64,000 nt of DNA, taken from assembly GCF_037963835.1 (NCBI RefSeq), contig NZ_CP150145.1, forward strand, positions 1,984,001 through 2,048,000, read 5' to 3'. This DNA comes from Paenibacillus sp. FSL H8-0332 (GTDB lineage: Bacteria; Bacillota; Bacilli; Paenibacillales; Paenibacillaceae). Every line of letters starts with the position of its first letter. Position 1 is the stretch's first letter. A model generated the notes under the pieces. That model was not told the origin of the DNA, did no database searches, and saw only the letters and a program-made list of their open reading frames with translations. The position numbers and the translations under genes were made by a program. Of the stretch, positions 49,837-59,258 are shown piece by piece.

Positions 49837-50631
49837 ATGGAGATGGGATTACACAACACAACAGCACTAGTTACAGGATCAACGAAGGGTATAGGAAAAG
49901 CTATCGCCATAGAGCTTGCCAAAGAAGGCGTCAACGTCTTGGTCAATGGACGGAATAGGGAAGAGGTAGAACAGACTGTCCGTGAATTGAAGCTGAATTA
50001 CCCGGCCACCACTCCTCAGAATGCTGCCGCCGATATGGCTGACCCTGAACAAAGACAAGCCGTATTCGCCCAATTCCCCAGCGTCGATATTCTGATCAAC
50101 AGTATGGGCATTTATGAATTGATGCAGTATGAGGAAGTGGACGATGATATCTGGGAGAAGTATTTCCGCACGAATGTGCTTGCTGCAAACGGATTGACGA
50201 AATTATATTTACCTGGAATGTTGAGCAGGAATTATGGCCGTGTGATCTTCATTGCGAGCGAAGAGGCGGTCATGCCCTCAGGACAAATGCCACAATATGC
50301 GATGACCAAATCCATGCTGCTGTCCCTGTCCAAAAGTATCTCTAAAGGGACAGCAGGAACAGAAGTTACTGTGAATACCATCATGCCCGGGCCTACACTC
50401 TCAGAAAAAGTGCATCACATCATTGAGGGTATGTATCCTGACGAAAATTTAACTTTTGCAGAAAAAGAGCAGAAATTCATGGCGGCCAATCTGCCGCAAT
50501 CTGAATTACAGCGCTTCATTAAGCCGGTGGAAATCGGCAGGCTGGCTGCCTTTGTATGCAGTCCTTATGCGGCGGCCTTTAAAGGTTCTCCTATCCGCAT
50601 GGATGGAGGGATGGTGCCGACTATATATTGA
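49837..50631 (+). CDS. SDR-family oxidoreductase
   Basis: 264 residues from the ATG at 49837, which follows AAGGAGAAGTGCATT. Rossmann motif TGSTKGIGKAIAIEL (TGxxxGxG), the NxMG-type motif in DILINSMGIYELM, and the catalytic Ser/Tyr/Lys region (IASEEAVMPSGQMPQYAMTKSML: Y-A-M-T-K) are present. The C-terminal segment SPYAAAFKGSPIRMDGGMVPTI is typical. The substrate alcohol or ketone is unknown. Likely controlled by the AraC regulator upstream. Confidence 0.92.
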   Translation: MEMGLHNTTALVTGSTKGIGKAIAIELAKEGVNVLVNGRNREEVEQTVRELKLNYPATTPQNAAADMADPEQRQAVFAQFPSVDILINSMGIYELMQYEEVDDDIWEKYFRTNVLAANGLTKLYLPGMLSRNYGRVIFIASEEAVMPSGQMPQYAMTKSMLLSLSKSISKGTAGTEVTVNTIMPGPTLSEKVHHIIEGMYPDENLTFAEKEQKFMAANLPQSELQRFIKPVEIGRLAAFVCSPYAAAFKGSPIRMDGGMVPTIY

Positions 50632-50646
50632 TGGGTATATGCTCAA

Positions 50647-50694
50647 CAAAAACAGCGGCACCCCGGGACGGTTAAGCCCCGGGGTGCCGCTGTT
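50647..50694. terminator. Strong bidirectional terminator
   Basis: AACAGCGGCACCCCGGG (50651-50667) pairs with CCCGGGGTGCCGCTGTT (50678-50694). The A run to the left provides the T run for the leftward amino-sugar operon. Confidence 0.9.
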
Positions 50695-50714
50695 GTGCTG
50701 TATCGGGGCCGGAT

Positions 50715-51194
50715 TCAGCCCAGTTTGATCAAGTCGCGGAATACCCCGGGAAAAGAGTCAGGGATCGCTATCGCACCGACGGTCTTCTCATAGAAGGCCA
50801 GTGCGTCCTCGACCCAGCCTATGATGGCGTAGCCGTAGCCGTTCTGGTGCATCGCGGACAGGCATTCCAGCAGCAGGGCCTTCCCGATGCCCAGCCCCCG
50901 GTACTCGTCCAGTACACCGGTCGGGCCGAAGAAGTTCTTCACTACAACCTCGTGACAGGCGAAGCCGATCACCTCGCCCTGCTTCACGGCGATATAGCAG
51001 TGGACGGGCAGATGGGCGAAGGCTACCTCGCATTCATTCCGCCAGCTCTCCGTGAAATGGCGGCCGACAAAATCGACAATGGCCTGCTTATCTCCGGTCA
51101 TCGCCCGTTTAATAACAATGCCTTGTCCCCGCAGACGCTCCAGCAGCGACCCGTTGTCCGGCAGATCATATAGCTTCACAAGCATATCAGGCAT
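50715..51194 (-). CDS. GNAT-family N-acetyltransferase
   Basis: 159 residues. The acetyl-CoA site TGVLDEYRGLGIGKALLLECL (R/QxxGxG/A) is clear, with earlier strands HCYIAVKQGEVIGFA and a late AIIGWVEDALAFYEKTVGA. Last gene of the leftward SIS-GH20-GNAT operon; its ATG shares a base with the hexosaminidase stop. Acetylation of an amino sugar is possible from context, but the fold serves many substrates. Confidence 0.88.
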   Translation of the reverse strand: MPDMLVKLYDLPDNGSLLERLRGQGIVIKRAMTGDKQAIVDFVGRHFTESWRNECEVAFAHLPVHCYIAVKQGEVIGFACHEVVVKNFFGPTGVLDEYRGLGIGKALLLECLSAMHQNGYGYAIIGWVEDALAFYEKTVGAIAIPDSFPGVFRDLIKLG

Positions 51195-53005
51195 CAGCTA
51201 TCCCCCGCTTTCTGTTCTATGATCTCAAGATCGGTAATCATGGCATGCAGGTCCGCTTCAAACAGCTCCGGCCGGTAGAACCGGGAGCGGATGAACAGCT
51301 CCGCCATCTGCGGCGGAAGCAGTTCGGCAAGCACGGTCTGCATTCTTAGCTTGGCTCTCCGCAGATCTCCGTATCCGCTCCTGTATTTGTCCCGGAGGAA
51401 GGTCAGCACTTCCTCACTGCCCGGTGACATTGCGCCCCGGAAGAGGAAGGTATGCAGCGGGGAACGGCGCTGCGCCGGAATCTCATACTGGATCATCGCG
51501 TCGATCAGCTCGGCGGTCAAGCGGTTCTTCCTCACCTCCGGCAGCAGCTGAGGGATCAGGGCATAATAGTCGGTTACCGCATAATCCGCCCATTCTTCCC
51601 CGCTAAGGGGAGCGGCGGGCAGTCCGTGGAAGCGGTGCAGAAACCGGACCAGGAAGGTAGAGAGATCTGCCCCGGCATTCCAGCTCTGCTCTGCGGCCAG
51701 GAAGGCCGGATAACGCGAGGTCTCGAACAGCCCGTAAGGACTGCCCAGCGAGAACGGGCAGCCCCAATTCGTATGAATAATACCGCCGAGCTGCTCGGAG
51801 CGGGCGAGCTCAATCCAGTCCAGCACATTCTTGACCCGGTTATGGATGACCGGATAATTCTGGTCCCCGTTATCATCCCAGCAGCGGACAGAGGAAGCGC
51901 CGAGGGTCTCAATGCCCGCATCCCGCAGCTTATGGAGAATCAGCCGGGCATCGGCCTTCATCCGGTGACCGCCATAGATCCAGACGACGACCACAATCCG
52001 TTTGTCTAGCGCCGCAATCTCTTCCGCAGTAGCGTGCATGATCATATCATGCCAGATCATCGGCTGCTTGCCAAGGCTGACCGTCTTCTCCGCCAATTGA
52101 TTGACGAAGCGGATGAACGAAGCCTCCGGGGTAAGCCCGGACCGCTTGCAGTCCTCGCAGGTGCCAAGGGTCCAGACCTCATCACAGCCCAGGTGAAGAT
52201 AGTCGCTGTGGGGATGAAGGGCAGCCACTTCTTCCAGAATGCCGGCCATCATCTCGAAGGAGCCTGGGCGGTGCGGACACAGCTCCGAGACCGTCTCCGG
52301 GACCTCGCGCAGGCCGATATAAGCCGGATGCTTCAGAATATATTCCAGATGGCCGAAGGACTGCTGCTTCGGAATCACGGTGACGAAGTGGTCATGAGCG
52401 GTCTTCAGCAGCCGCTGGTGTTCTTCTTCTGTGAAGGCAAGCTCAGGATGGCGCAGGAAGCCCAGCTTACGGAAGGGCAGCTTGTCTTCATATTCGATGA
52501 CCAGTGTATTGATCTTATAATCGGCCAGCTCCGCGATATACTCCAGGATATGCTCATAGGTCGGATAGACCGTGCGCAGATCGAGATAATCGCTGCGCAG
52601 CTTCAGCTCCGCCCAGTCTGCAACCGTAAGTGCAGGCACCGTGCCTTCGCCGGAGGTTAACAGCTGCTCCAGCGTCTTCAGCCCGTAGAACAGTCCGGAC
52701 GCGCTGAGCGCATACAGCTCGATCCGGTCCGTGTCTGTAATCAGCACGTAGCCGTCATGCTTGCCCTCAACCCGCCGGGCCAGCAGCGGGTTGAGCGGGG
52801 TTCCCTCCGTGACCAGAGAGAATACACCGCTGCCGTCATGCACAGTACGCACCGTCACCTCTGCGAATATCCTTTGCGCGGCCGTGAGCAGCCGGACATC
52901 CTTCATGGGAAGCTGAAGCTGCACCGTCCAGCCGCGAATACCGCTGACCGGTTCCGGTCCCCGGCTCTGCACCACCTGAGGCTCTGGAATCAGCTGAAGG
53001 TTCAT
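51194..53005 (-). CDS. GH20 beta-N-acetylhexosaminidase, cytoplasmic
   Basis: 603 residues. A GH20b-like N-terminal domain (about 1-130) precedes the catalytic barrel. The hallmark pair Asp275-Glu276 in YLHLGCDEVWTLG marks substrate-assisted catalysis. There is no signal peptide, so it acts on imported oligosaccharides, removing terminal GlcNAc or GalNAc. It overlaps the SIS gene (ATGA) and the GNAT gene, and is divergent from the sugar transporter genes. This placement supports a pathway: import, trimming, then NagA/NagB. Confidence 0.93.
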   Translation of the reverse strand: MNLQLIPEPQVVQSRGPEPVSGIRGWTVQLQLPMKDVRLLTAAQRIFAEVTVRTVHDGSGVFSLVTEGTPLNPLLARRVEGKHDGYVLITDTDRIELYALSASGLFYGLKTLEQLLTSGEGTVPALTVADWAELKLRSDYLDLRTVYPTYEHILEYIAELADYKINTLVIEYEDKLPFRKLGFLRHPELAFTEEEHQRLLKTAHDHFVTVIPKQQSFGHLEYILKHPAYIGLREVPETVSELCPHRPGSFEMMAGILEEVAALHPHSDYLHLGCDEVWTLGTCEDCKRSGLTPEASFIRFVNQLAEKTVSLGKQPMIWHDMIMHATAEEIAALDKRIVVVVWIYGGHRMKADARLILHKLRDAGIETLGASSVRCWDDNGDQNYPVIHNRVKNVLDWIELARSEQLGGIIHTNWGCPFSLGSPYGLFETSRYPAFLAAEQSWNAGADLSTFLVRFLHRFHGLPAAPLSGEEWADYAVTDYYALIPQLLPEVRKNRLTAELIDAMIQYEIPAQRRSPLHTFLFRGAMSPGSEEVLTFLRDKYRSGYGDLRRAKLRMQTVLAELLPPQMAELFIRSRFYRPELFEADLHAMITDLEIIEQKAGDS

Positions 53006-53766
53006 AGCCAGCGGACCCGGCCCTTGAAGCGTTCAATGAAGCGGTTATTCCACTCATCCCCGCCGGGAGCGTTGCCGCTGCGCCAGACCGGCACCTCGAT
53101 CCCTTTCGCTCCGAGACAGGCCGCTGTAGTCATCATCAGGGAATTGAGCAGAAAAGCGTTGGCGAAGGTGGAGGTTGAACCCATCTTCGGTTCAATCCCG
53201 TCAATATGCAGGGCAGCGTCACCGGGCTTCACCTTGCTGTCCAGGACGTAGTCGCACAGCTCATACAGATTCTGCCCTGACGGGTGGCGGGCAATATGCC
53301 CCTTGGGCGTAGCTTCGGCATGGCCGACCGAAGTAACGGCAATCGTGGTCACTCCCCGGCGCCGTGCTTCCAGGGCAGCATCGACACAGGCCGTGTTAAT
53401 GCCGTAAGCATTGGCAAGGATCAGAATATCGCCTTGTCCCAGCCGGTTGTCTTCAATAACAAGCGTTCCGTAGCCGGGAGTGCGTTCCACCGCCATCGAG
53501 CGCAGGGCGCCGTTCGAGATCATCGTGCCTTCATCTAATATGGCGCTGATATGCATCAGCCCCCCGGCGCGGAAGAAAACCTCGGTTGCATTCATATTGG
53601 AATGGCCGCCCGGACCGTAGAGGTAGACCAGCTTGTCCTGCGCAATATGATCCGCGAGCAGCTCCGCTACCTGCTGCAGCTTGTCCTTGGGTTCGCTCCG
53701 TATCTCATTCAGCAGCTCTACAATACTTTCCATATAAGCGGACATAATATCTGACTTAACGTTCAT
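53002..53766 (-). CDS. SIS-domain phosphosugar-binding protein (UPF0309-like)
   Basis: 254 residues from the ATG at 53766, which follows AGGAGGAACCCAG; the longer open frame is not coding. The SIS fold shows LVYLYGPGGHSNMNATEVFFRAGGL, GDILILANAYGINTACVDAALEARRRGVTTIAVTSVG and the late SSTFANAFLLNSLMM. The family is described as sugar isomerase-like without a settled reaction. First gene of the leftward operon, suggesting a step in amino-sugar handling. Confidence 0.88.
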   Translation of the reverse strand: MNVKSDIMSAYMESIVELLNEIRSEPKDKLQQVAELLADHIAQDKLVYLYGPGGHSNMNATEVFFRAGGLMHISAILDEGTMISNGALRSMAVERTPGYGTLVIEDNRLGQGDILILANAYGINTACVDAALEARRRGVTTIAVTSVGHAEATPKGHIARHPSGQNLYELCDYVLDSKVKPGDAALHIDGIEPKMGSTSTFANAFLLNSLMMTTAACLGAKGIEVPVWRSGNAPGGDEWNNRFIERFKGRVRWL

Positions 53767-53854
53767 CTGGGTTCCTCCTAAAAGTTTATAAGTATAAGCC
53801 CGTGTGTGCTTGCCTAGAAGATAACAAAGCGGGCAAACCAAGTAAATCAACTAT

Positions 53855-53864
53855 TTTGCGCAAA
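53855..53864. promoter_or_regulatory. Palindrome in the amino-sugar divergent promoter region
   Basis: TTTGCGCAAA, a perfect 10-bp palindrome about 90 bases upstream of the SIS gene, close to its probable leftward promoter (TTGATT, 18, TGTTAT). It could be an operator for the leftward operon. Confidence 0.3.
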
Positions 53865-53972
53865 TCCGCACCGTTTTTGACTGATTTGGCAAGCAGGATG
53901 TCATAGAGCCTACAGATCGTAAATTGGAGCAGCGGCAGGTAAAAATTTTTCTGAACGGGTCAGGATCGTAGC

Positions 53973-54001
53973 TTATGTAAAATTCTTTGCTTTTCTATAA
54001 T
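53973..54001 (+). promoter_or_regulatory. Promoter of the amino-sugar transporter operon
   Basis: Perfect -10 TATAAT (53996-54001) with a poor -35 (TTATGT, 53973-53978) at 17 bases. A weak -35 suits activation by the AraC-type response regulator encoded downstream. Confidence 0.55.
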
Positions 54002-54037
54002 GAGAGATAAGATCACGCAAGAGGGGGGACAGAGCCT

Positions 54038-54973
54038 TTGAAGACGTCAGTTACCTTACCGCAGTCCCATAATAAACCAACCGCCGGCAGCAGAAAAAGA
54101 AAACGGATCGAAGCGGGGATGGGCTACTTTTTCACAGGTCCCATGCTGCTTGGGGTACTGGTATTCACACTGATTCCGATGATATTCTCCTTCATGCTCA
54201 GCTTCACCAAATGGTCGTTTGTCACCGGCTTCGATAAGATCCGCTGGAGCGGCCTGGATAACTTCCGTCAGCTGTTTCAGGATGAGGTGTTCCTGAAGTC
54301 ACTGGGCAATAACTTCATTATGCTGCTGGCCGTACCCGTCGGGATGGCGATCGCGCTGATCCTTGGGGTAATTATCACGAGTCATGTATATGCGCCGGGT
54401 GCCTTCAAGGTCATCTACTTCATGCCCCAGATATCCAGTGTAGTGGCTGTGGCGGTAGTGTGGCAGGTACTCTTCCATCCTTCGTACGGTCCGGTCAACG
54501 GATTCCTGTCGGCGCTCGGGGTGGATAATCCGCCCAAATGGCTGGCCGATCCGACGTATGCGCTTCCATCGGTCATGCTGCTGATGATCTGGATTGACCT
54601 CGGGGTCTCGCTGATTATCTACATTGCCGGGATCAAGAATATTCCAGCCGATCTGTATGAAGCGGCGACGATAGACGGCGCGTCGAAGTTCGCCCAGTTC
54701 CGCTCCATTACCTTTCCGCTGCTGACGCCGACGACCTTTTTCCTGCTCGTGACCGGCATTATCGGCAATTTCAAATCCTTCGCCCTGGTCAAGGTGCTGA
54801 CGGACGGCGGACCGGCTAACTCTACTTCTGTCGTTGTGTACGACATGTACCAGACCGCATTCGTCGATCTTCAGACCGGTTATGCTTCATCCATGGTCAT
54901 GATTCTGTTCGTCATCGTGCTTGCCATTACCGGCCTGCAGTGGCTGGGACAGCGTTATTGGGTCAATTACTAG
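54038..54973 (+). CDS. Sugar ABC transporter permease, MalF/UgpA type
   Basis: 311 residues with a TTG start behind GAGGGGGGAC. Six membrane helices; the EAA loop is ADLYEAATIDGASKFAQFRSITFPLLTP, the contact for the ATPase. It pairs with the next gene, 19 bases on. No ATPase gene is present, as usual in bacilli where a shared MsmX-type ATPase serves many such importers. Confidence 0.93.
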   Translation: MKTSVTLPQSHNKPTAGSRKRKRIEAGMGYFFTGPMLLGVLVFTLIPMIFSFMLSFTKWSFVTGFDKIRWSGLDNFRQLFQDEVFLKSLGNNFIMLLAVPVGMAIALILGVIITSHVYAPGAFKVIYFMPQISSVVAVAVVWQVLFHPSYGPVNGFLSALGVDNPPKWLADPTYALPSVMLLMIWIDLGVSLIIYIAGIKNIPADLYEAATIDGASKFAQFRSITFPLLTPTTFFLLVTGIIGNFKSFALVKVLTDGGPANSTSVVVYDMYQTAFVDLQTGYASSMVMILFVIVLAITGLQWLGQRYWVNY

Positions 54974-54992
54974 ATAAGGGAGGCACATACCT

Positions 54993-55829
54993 GTGAGAAT
55001 AGGCAATCTGGACTGGGGAAAAGCCATCATCACCCTGATCATGGCACTGCTGGGCATTGTGTTTCTGCTCCCTTTTATATGGATGCTGTCCGCTTCGCTC
55101 AAGCCTGAGGCCGATGTATTTAAGTATCCGATTGAATGGATTCCGCAGACATGGAGGGCGGCGTTCAACTATCATTCCGTCTGGTTCGGCAAAGCCAACT
55201 TCACCCTGTATTACTGGAACTCGATTAAAGTCACGGCGCTCACGACACTTCTCTCCGTAGCGGTGTCCAGTATGGCGGCCTACGGCTTCACCAAAATCCG
55301 CTTTCCCGGCAGAAATGCACTGTTCGTAGTGGTGCTGGCGACTTATATGATTCCTGCGGAAGCTACGCTGGTGCCGCTGTTCATTATCTTCCGCTCCACC
55401 GGCCTGTACGATACGCATCTGGGGCTGATTCTGCTGGGCGGGTTCAGCGTGCTGGGTACCTTTCTGCTCCGCCAGTTTTTCGCCTCACTCTCGAATGAGT
55501 ACATCGAATCGGCGCAGATCGACGGCGCGGGACATATCCGTATCTTCCTCTCGATTCTGTTCCCGCTGGTCCGGCCCGCGATTGCCACTTATGCGATTCT
55601 GCGGTTCATCTGGACCTGGAATGACTTCCAGACGCCGCTGGTCTTCCTGAACAGCAAGACCCTCTATACACTTCAGCTGGGCATGAATGCCTTCGCTGAC
55701 CGTAACGGGGCCTTCTATTCGCTCATCATGGCGGCTTCGGTCTCGGCGATTGTCCCGCTGCTGGTCGTGTTCATCCTCGGGCAGAAACAGGTGATCGAAG
55801 GTATTTCCTTGGGGGGGGTGAAGGGGTGA
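54993..55829 (+). CDS. Sugar ABC transporter permease, MalG/UgpE type
   Basis: 278 residues with a GTG start behind GGGAGGC. Six membrane helices and the EAA loop NEYIESAQIDGAGHIRIFLSILFPLVRP. Partner of the preceding permease. The C terminus (GQKQVIEGISLGGVKG) is the usual end of MalG-type subunits. Confidence 0.93.
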   Translation: MRIGNLDWGKAIITLIMALLGIVFLLPFIWMLSASLKPEADVFKYPIEWIPQTWRAAFNYHSVWFGKANFTLYYWNSIKVTALTTLLSVAVSSMAAYGFTKIRFPGRNALFVVVLATYMIPAEATLVPLFIIFRSTGLYDTHLGLILLGGFSVLGTFLLRQFFASLSNEYIESAQIDGAGHIRIFLSILFPLVRPAIATYAILRFIWTWNDFQTPLVFLNSKTLYTLQLGMNAFADRNGAFYSLIMAASVSAIVPLLVVFILGQKQVIEGISLGGVKG

Positions 55830-55944
55830 GGGCTGGCAAGTTCCCGGAAGCTGCATAACCGGAAGGCAGGCGGGCGGATAGGACGGTCAGGATGTGCATG
55901 AGAACTGCATGGAACTGTAGACCACATTAGAAGGGGTGTTAGTT

Positions 55945-57306
55945 ATGAAAAAGAATGTGTTCGCTCTGGTATGGATCATCGTGCTTCTGGTAGCTCTGGC
56001 GGGCTGCGGCAATTCAAACAACACGAATGGCGCAACTCCGACTTCTGGCAGTACGGCTGCGCCGGAGGCGGGGGAGAGTGCCGCACCTTCCGCAGAAGCG
56101 GTAACGATCAAGGTCGCCAACTGGTCGCCTGCGGCCGATATGGAACCGATTCTGCAGGCGTACGAGGATTCCCATCCGGGAGTTACCCTGGAATACGTGG
56201 AGCTGGCTGACAACGGTGATTCGGTGGCCGGGATGAAGAAGCTGGATCTGCTCGTCGCATCCGGCGAGAACCTGGATGTGGTCTTCATGCCGGGGGCCAC
56301 CGACTATTCACAGCGTGCCGGACTCGGACTGCTGGCTCCGCTGAATGACCTGATCAGCAAGGAAGGCATCACGCTGACAGACGAGTATACGGTTGATCCG
56401 TCCGTTGACGGTAAAGTGTATGCCCTGCCGGATACGCTGGAGAATTATTTCGTCCTGCTGAACAAGGACAAGCTGGATGCGGCAGGCTTAGCCGTTCCCA
56501 CCGAATGGAGCTGGGACGATTATCTTGATTACGCAGCCAAGCTGACCAGCGGCACCGGGCCGTCCAAGACCTTCGGTACGTATTTCCATACCTGGGCCAT
56601 GTACTGGGAGCTGGGAATCATTAACCAGGAGAAGGACAATAATCTGGTCAACAATGGTGTCGTGAATATCGACAGTGCGGGTATCCGTCAATCGCTGGAG
56701 CTGCGTAACAAGGCAGAGGCATCGGGAGTAGCGGTGCCGTATGCCGACACCATCTCCCAGAAGCTCGCTTACCGCTCGGAATTCTTCACCGGACATGCCG
56801 CGATGATCGTAACGGGCAACTGGATGATCGGCGAAGCAGGCGGCTCGGAAGAATTCCCGGCGACCTTCACCACCGCGTTCGCTCCGATGCCGTCTAACAC
56901 TGCCGGACAACCTGCGGGAGTCAGCATTGCCAACGGCAACTATGTAGGCATTCTGGAGAAGTCGGGCCATCAGCAGGAAGCCTATGATTTCATCCGCTGG
57001 TACTCCACGGAGGGCGAGCAGATGCAGAATGTATATTCCGCATGGAAGAAGCAGGATGTGGACAAGTTCATTGCAGGTGTCAAATCAGGTGCGATCAGCC
57101 CCGACAATATTGACGAGACCTCACTGGCCTATGTAATCAAGAATGCCAAGCCCGCACCGCTCAGCGTGCCGCCGACCTATCAGGGCGAGCTGGAGACAGC
57201 CTTTACCAAAGAAACCGAGCTGTACATCCTGAAACAGCAGGATCTGGAGACTACGATCAGCAAAGCACAGGCTGAGCTGCAGAAGATTGTAGATGCCAAC
57301 AAGTAA
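55945..57306 (+). CDS. Sugar-binding lipoprotein (ABC importer, family 1)
   Basis: 453 residues from the ATG at 55945, which follows AGAAGGGGTGTTAGTT. The lipobox LAGC gives Cys21, then a Gly/Ala/Ser linker. The fold is the extracellular solute-binding family 1: EPILQAYEDSHPGVTLEYVEL near the start, DGKVYALPDTLENYFVLLNKDKLDAAGL in the middle, and GHAAMIVTGNWMIGEA. Context points to N-acetylhexosamine oligosaccharides. The 115-base gap from the permease may allow separate processing or expression. Confidence 0.92.
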   Translation: MKKNVFALVWIIVLLVALAGCGNSNNTNGATPTSGSTAAPEAGESAAPSAEAVTIKVANWSPAADMEPILQAYEDSHPGVTLEYVELADNGDSVAGMKKLDLLVASGENLDVVFMPGATDYSQRAGLGLLAPLNDLISKEGITLTDEYTVDPSVDGKVYALPDTLENYFVLLNKDKLDAAGLAVPTEWSWDDYLDYAAKLTSGTGPSKTFGTYFHTWAMYWELGIINQEKDNNLVNNGVVNIDSAGIRQSLELRNKAEASGVAVPYADTISQKLAYRSEFFTGHAAMIVTGNWMIGEAGGSEEFPATFTTAFAPMPSNTAGQPAGVSIANGNYVGILEKSGHQQEAYDFIRWYSTEGEQMQNVYSAWKKQDVDKFIAGVKSGAISPDNIDETSLAYVIKNAKPAPLSVPPTYQGELETAFTKETELYILKQQDLETTISKAQAELQKIVDANK

Positions 57307-57431
57307 AAATTGGAAGCTCGGAATAGCCCTTTTTTACCCGAAATAATAGATTGAAATGAGCTGCTGGAGGCGGAAAGCTGATATGATAGAGGCATAGAAA
57401 ACGATAGTCTGATTGTGAAGGGGGATTGCCA

Positions 57432-59258
57432 TTGCTGCCTAGAGGATGGAGACTCGGTTTTCGCAATAAGCTGCTCGTCGCTTCTCTGCTCTGTCTGCTG
57501 CTTCCCGCCTCTATTACTTTGTATATCTCCAATTCCTACACCGAGCATATCCTCCGCTCCCAGGTGATTCAGAATGAACGCCGTTCGCTGGAGCAGGAGA
57601 GCCTATATATCTCTAACCTTCTCAGCAATATGGTGCTGGTGGCGAATTATATCCAGTTCGACCCCGGAATCACCCTTATTCTCAAAGAAAACTGGCAGCG
57701 CAATAAGCTGCACGAGCCTGATACCGCCAAGCACATTCTCGATTTCAAAGAGGTTACGGACAAGCTGATCAGCGTCACCTCCATGATGGAAAAAACGTTC
57801 GTCACCGTCCTCACCTCTGATGGACAATATTATTCAAACTATGCTTACGCCAAGCTGGATGTCGGCGCACTGCTGAAGCAGCCCTGGATGGAACAAGCCC
57901 GCCAGCAGCCTGCCTTCGAGCTGTATTGGGCGGGTGTGCTTGCCAACTATATCCCGACCGCTGCCCCAAGCAGCCCGCAGGTGCTGACTATTGCCAGGAA
58001 TCTCAAGCTGTCCTCCGATTCAACCTATGCAACATTGATCATCAGTATTGCCGAGAGCCGGATCAGCCAGATTTTTAATGACAGCCGGCAGGGGCAGGAG
58101 ACACTGCTGATTGCGCCTGACGGAACCGTCCTTGCCTCCAGGGACAAGACCCGGCTGGGCCAGCCGTTCGCGCTTATGGATGCTGTGAAGCATTCGGCGG
58201 ATTCCGGGTTCATGGATTACCGGGGCGAGCAATATCTGCTGAGCAGCCTGGAGATTCCTTACGGGAATTACCGGATTGTCAGCCTGGCGCCATACCGCGA
58301 GGCCGTGAGCCAGATCAGTGCGACCCACCGCTGGAGCAGTGCCGTGCAGATCGTATCGGGCGCCTTCTTCCTGCTGATCCTGGTTCTGCTGGTCCGGCAG
58401 TTCACGAAGCCGGTGATCCGGCTGGATCAGGTGGCGGCACGGGTGGACCGGGGAGAGCTGGGCATCCGCTCAGGCGTTCGCGGCTATGATGAGATCGGAC
58501 GGCTGGGCAAGTCCTTCGACCATATGCTGGACCGGGTGGAGCGGATGATTATCCAGATCAAGGTGGAGCAGGCACAGAAGCGCAAGGCCGAGCTGGCGAT
58601 GCTGCAATCGCAGATCAATCCCCATTTCCTGTTCAATATTCTGAATTCGATCCGCCTGCGCATCATAATGCGCGGTGATGAGGAGAATGCGGAGCTGCTG
58701 TTCTCACTCTCCCGGCTGCTGCGGATGACTATTCAACAGCGGGACGAGTACACGACTCTGCATGATGAGCTGCATATTGTCAGGAGTTATGTGGAGCTGC
58801 TGAATTTCCGCCAGTCCGAGGAGGTTACGCTGGATACAGACTGCACCTCGGAGAGTCTTGGCGTGAAGATCCCCCGGTTCCTGCTGCAGCCGGTCATCGA
58901 GAATGCCTACATTCATGGGCTGCATCAGGAGAGCGGACGTATTCTGATCCGGACCCGGACGCAGGATCACCGGCTGCTGATCGAGATCGAAGACAACGGG
59001 CAGGGAATGGATGAGGCGACCCTAGGCCGCCTGCGTGCCGAGTTAAGCTCTGAATGGCAAGAGAAGGAAGCGATGCCGTCCAGCAGACTGGCCCATATCG
59101 GAATGTCCAATGTCTATGAGCGGCTGTATCTGACTTACGGTGCTGCCTTCCAGATCACGATTGACAGCCTGCCCGGACAAGGGACAACCTTCCGGTTCGG
59201 GCTGCCTGAAGAGATTCCGGATCAAGGCTATGAAAGGGAGCGTGGAAGCGATGTATAG
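57432..59258 (+). CDS. YesM-type sensor histidine kinase
   Basis: 608 residues using the TTG at 57432 (AAGGGGGA seven bases before; the TTG at 57426 is too close). Helix 1 (LLVASLLCLLLPASITLYIS), an extracellular sensor of about 270 residues, helix 2 (VSGAFFLLILVLLVRQF), HAMP, then the His_kinase domain with QSQINPHFLFN (His398) and an ATPase domain (ENAYIHGL, IEDNGQGMD). It senses the sugar, or the loaded binding protein next door, and phosphorylates the following regulator. The stop overlaps the regulator start. Confidence 0.92.
   Translation: MLPRGWRLGFRNKLLVASLLCLLLPASITLYISNSYTEHILRSQVIQNERRSLEQESLYISNLLSNMVLVANYIQFDPGITLILKENWQRNKLHEPDTAKHILDFKEVTDKLISVTSMMEKTFVTVLTSDGQYYSNYAYAKLDVGALLKQPWMEQARQQPAFELYWAGVLANYIPTAAPSSPQVLTIARNLKLSSDSTYATLIISIAESRISQIFNDSRQGQETLLIAPDGTVLASRDKTRLGQPFALMDAVKHSADSGFMDYRGEQYLLSSLEIPYGNYRIVSLAPYREAVSQISATHRWSSAVQIVSGAFFLLILVLLVRQFTKPVIRLDQVAARVDRGELGIRSGVRGYDEIGRLGKSFDHMLDRVERMIIQIKVEQAQKRKAELAMLQSQINPHFLFNILNSIRLRIIMRGDEENAELLFSLSRLLRMTIQQRDEYTTLHDELHIVRSYVELLNFRQSEEVTLDTDCTSESLGVKIPRFLLQPVIENAYIHGLHQESGRILIRTRTQDHRLLIEIEDNGQGMDEATLGRLRAELSSEWQEKEAMPSSRLAHIGMSNVYERLYLTYGAAFQITIDSLPGQGTTFRFGLPEEIPDQGYERERGSDV

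Noticed and set aside
53855..53864. CcpA cre site upstream of the amino-sugar genes
   Set aside because: TTTGCGCAAA has a CG centre but does not fit the cre consensus outside it; kept only as an unassigned palindrome.
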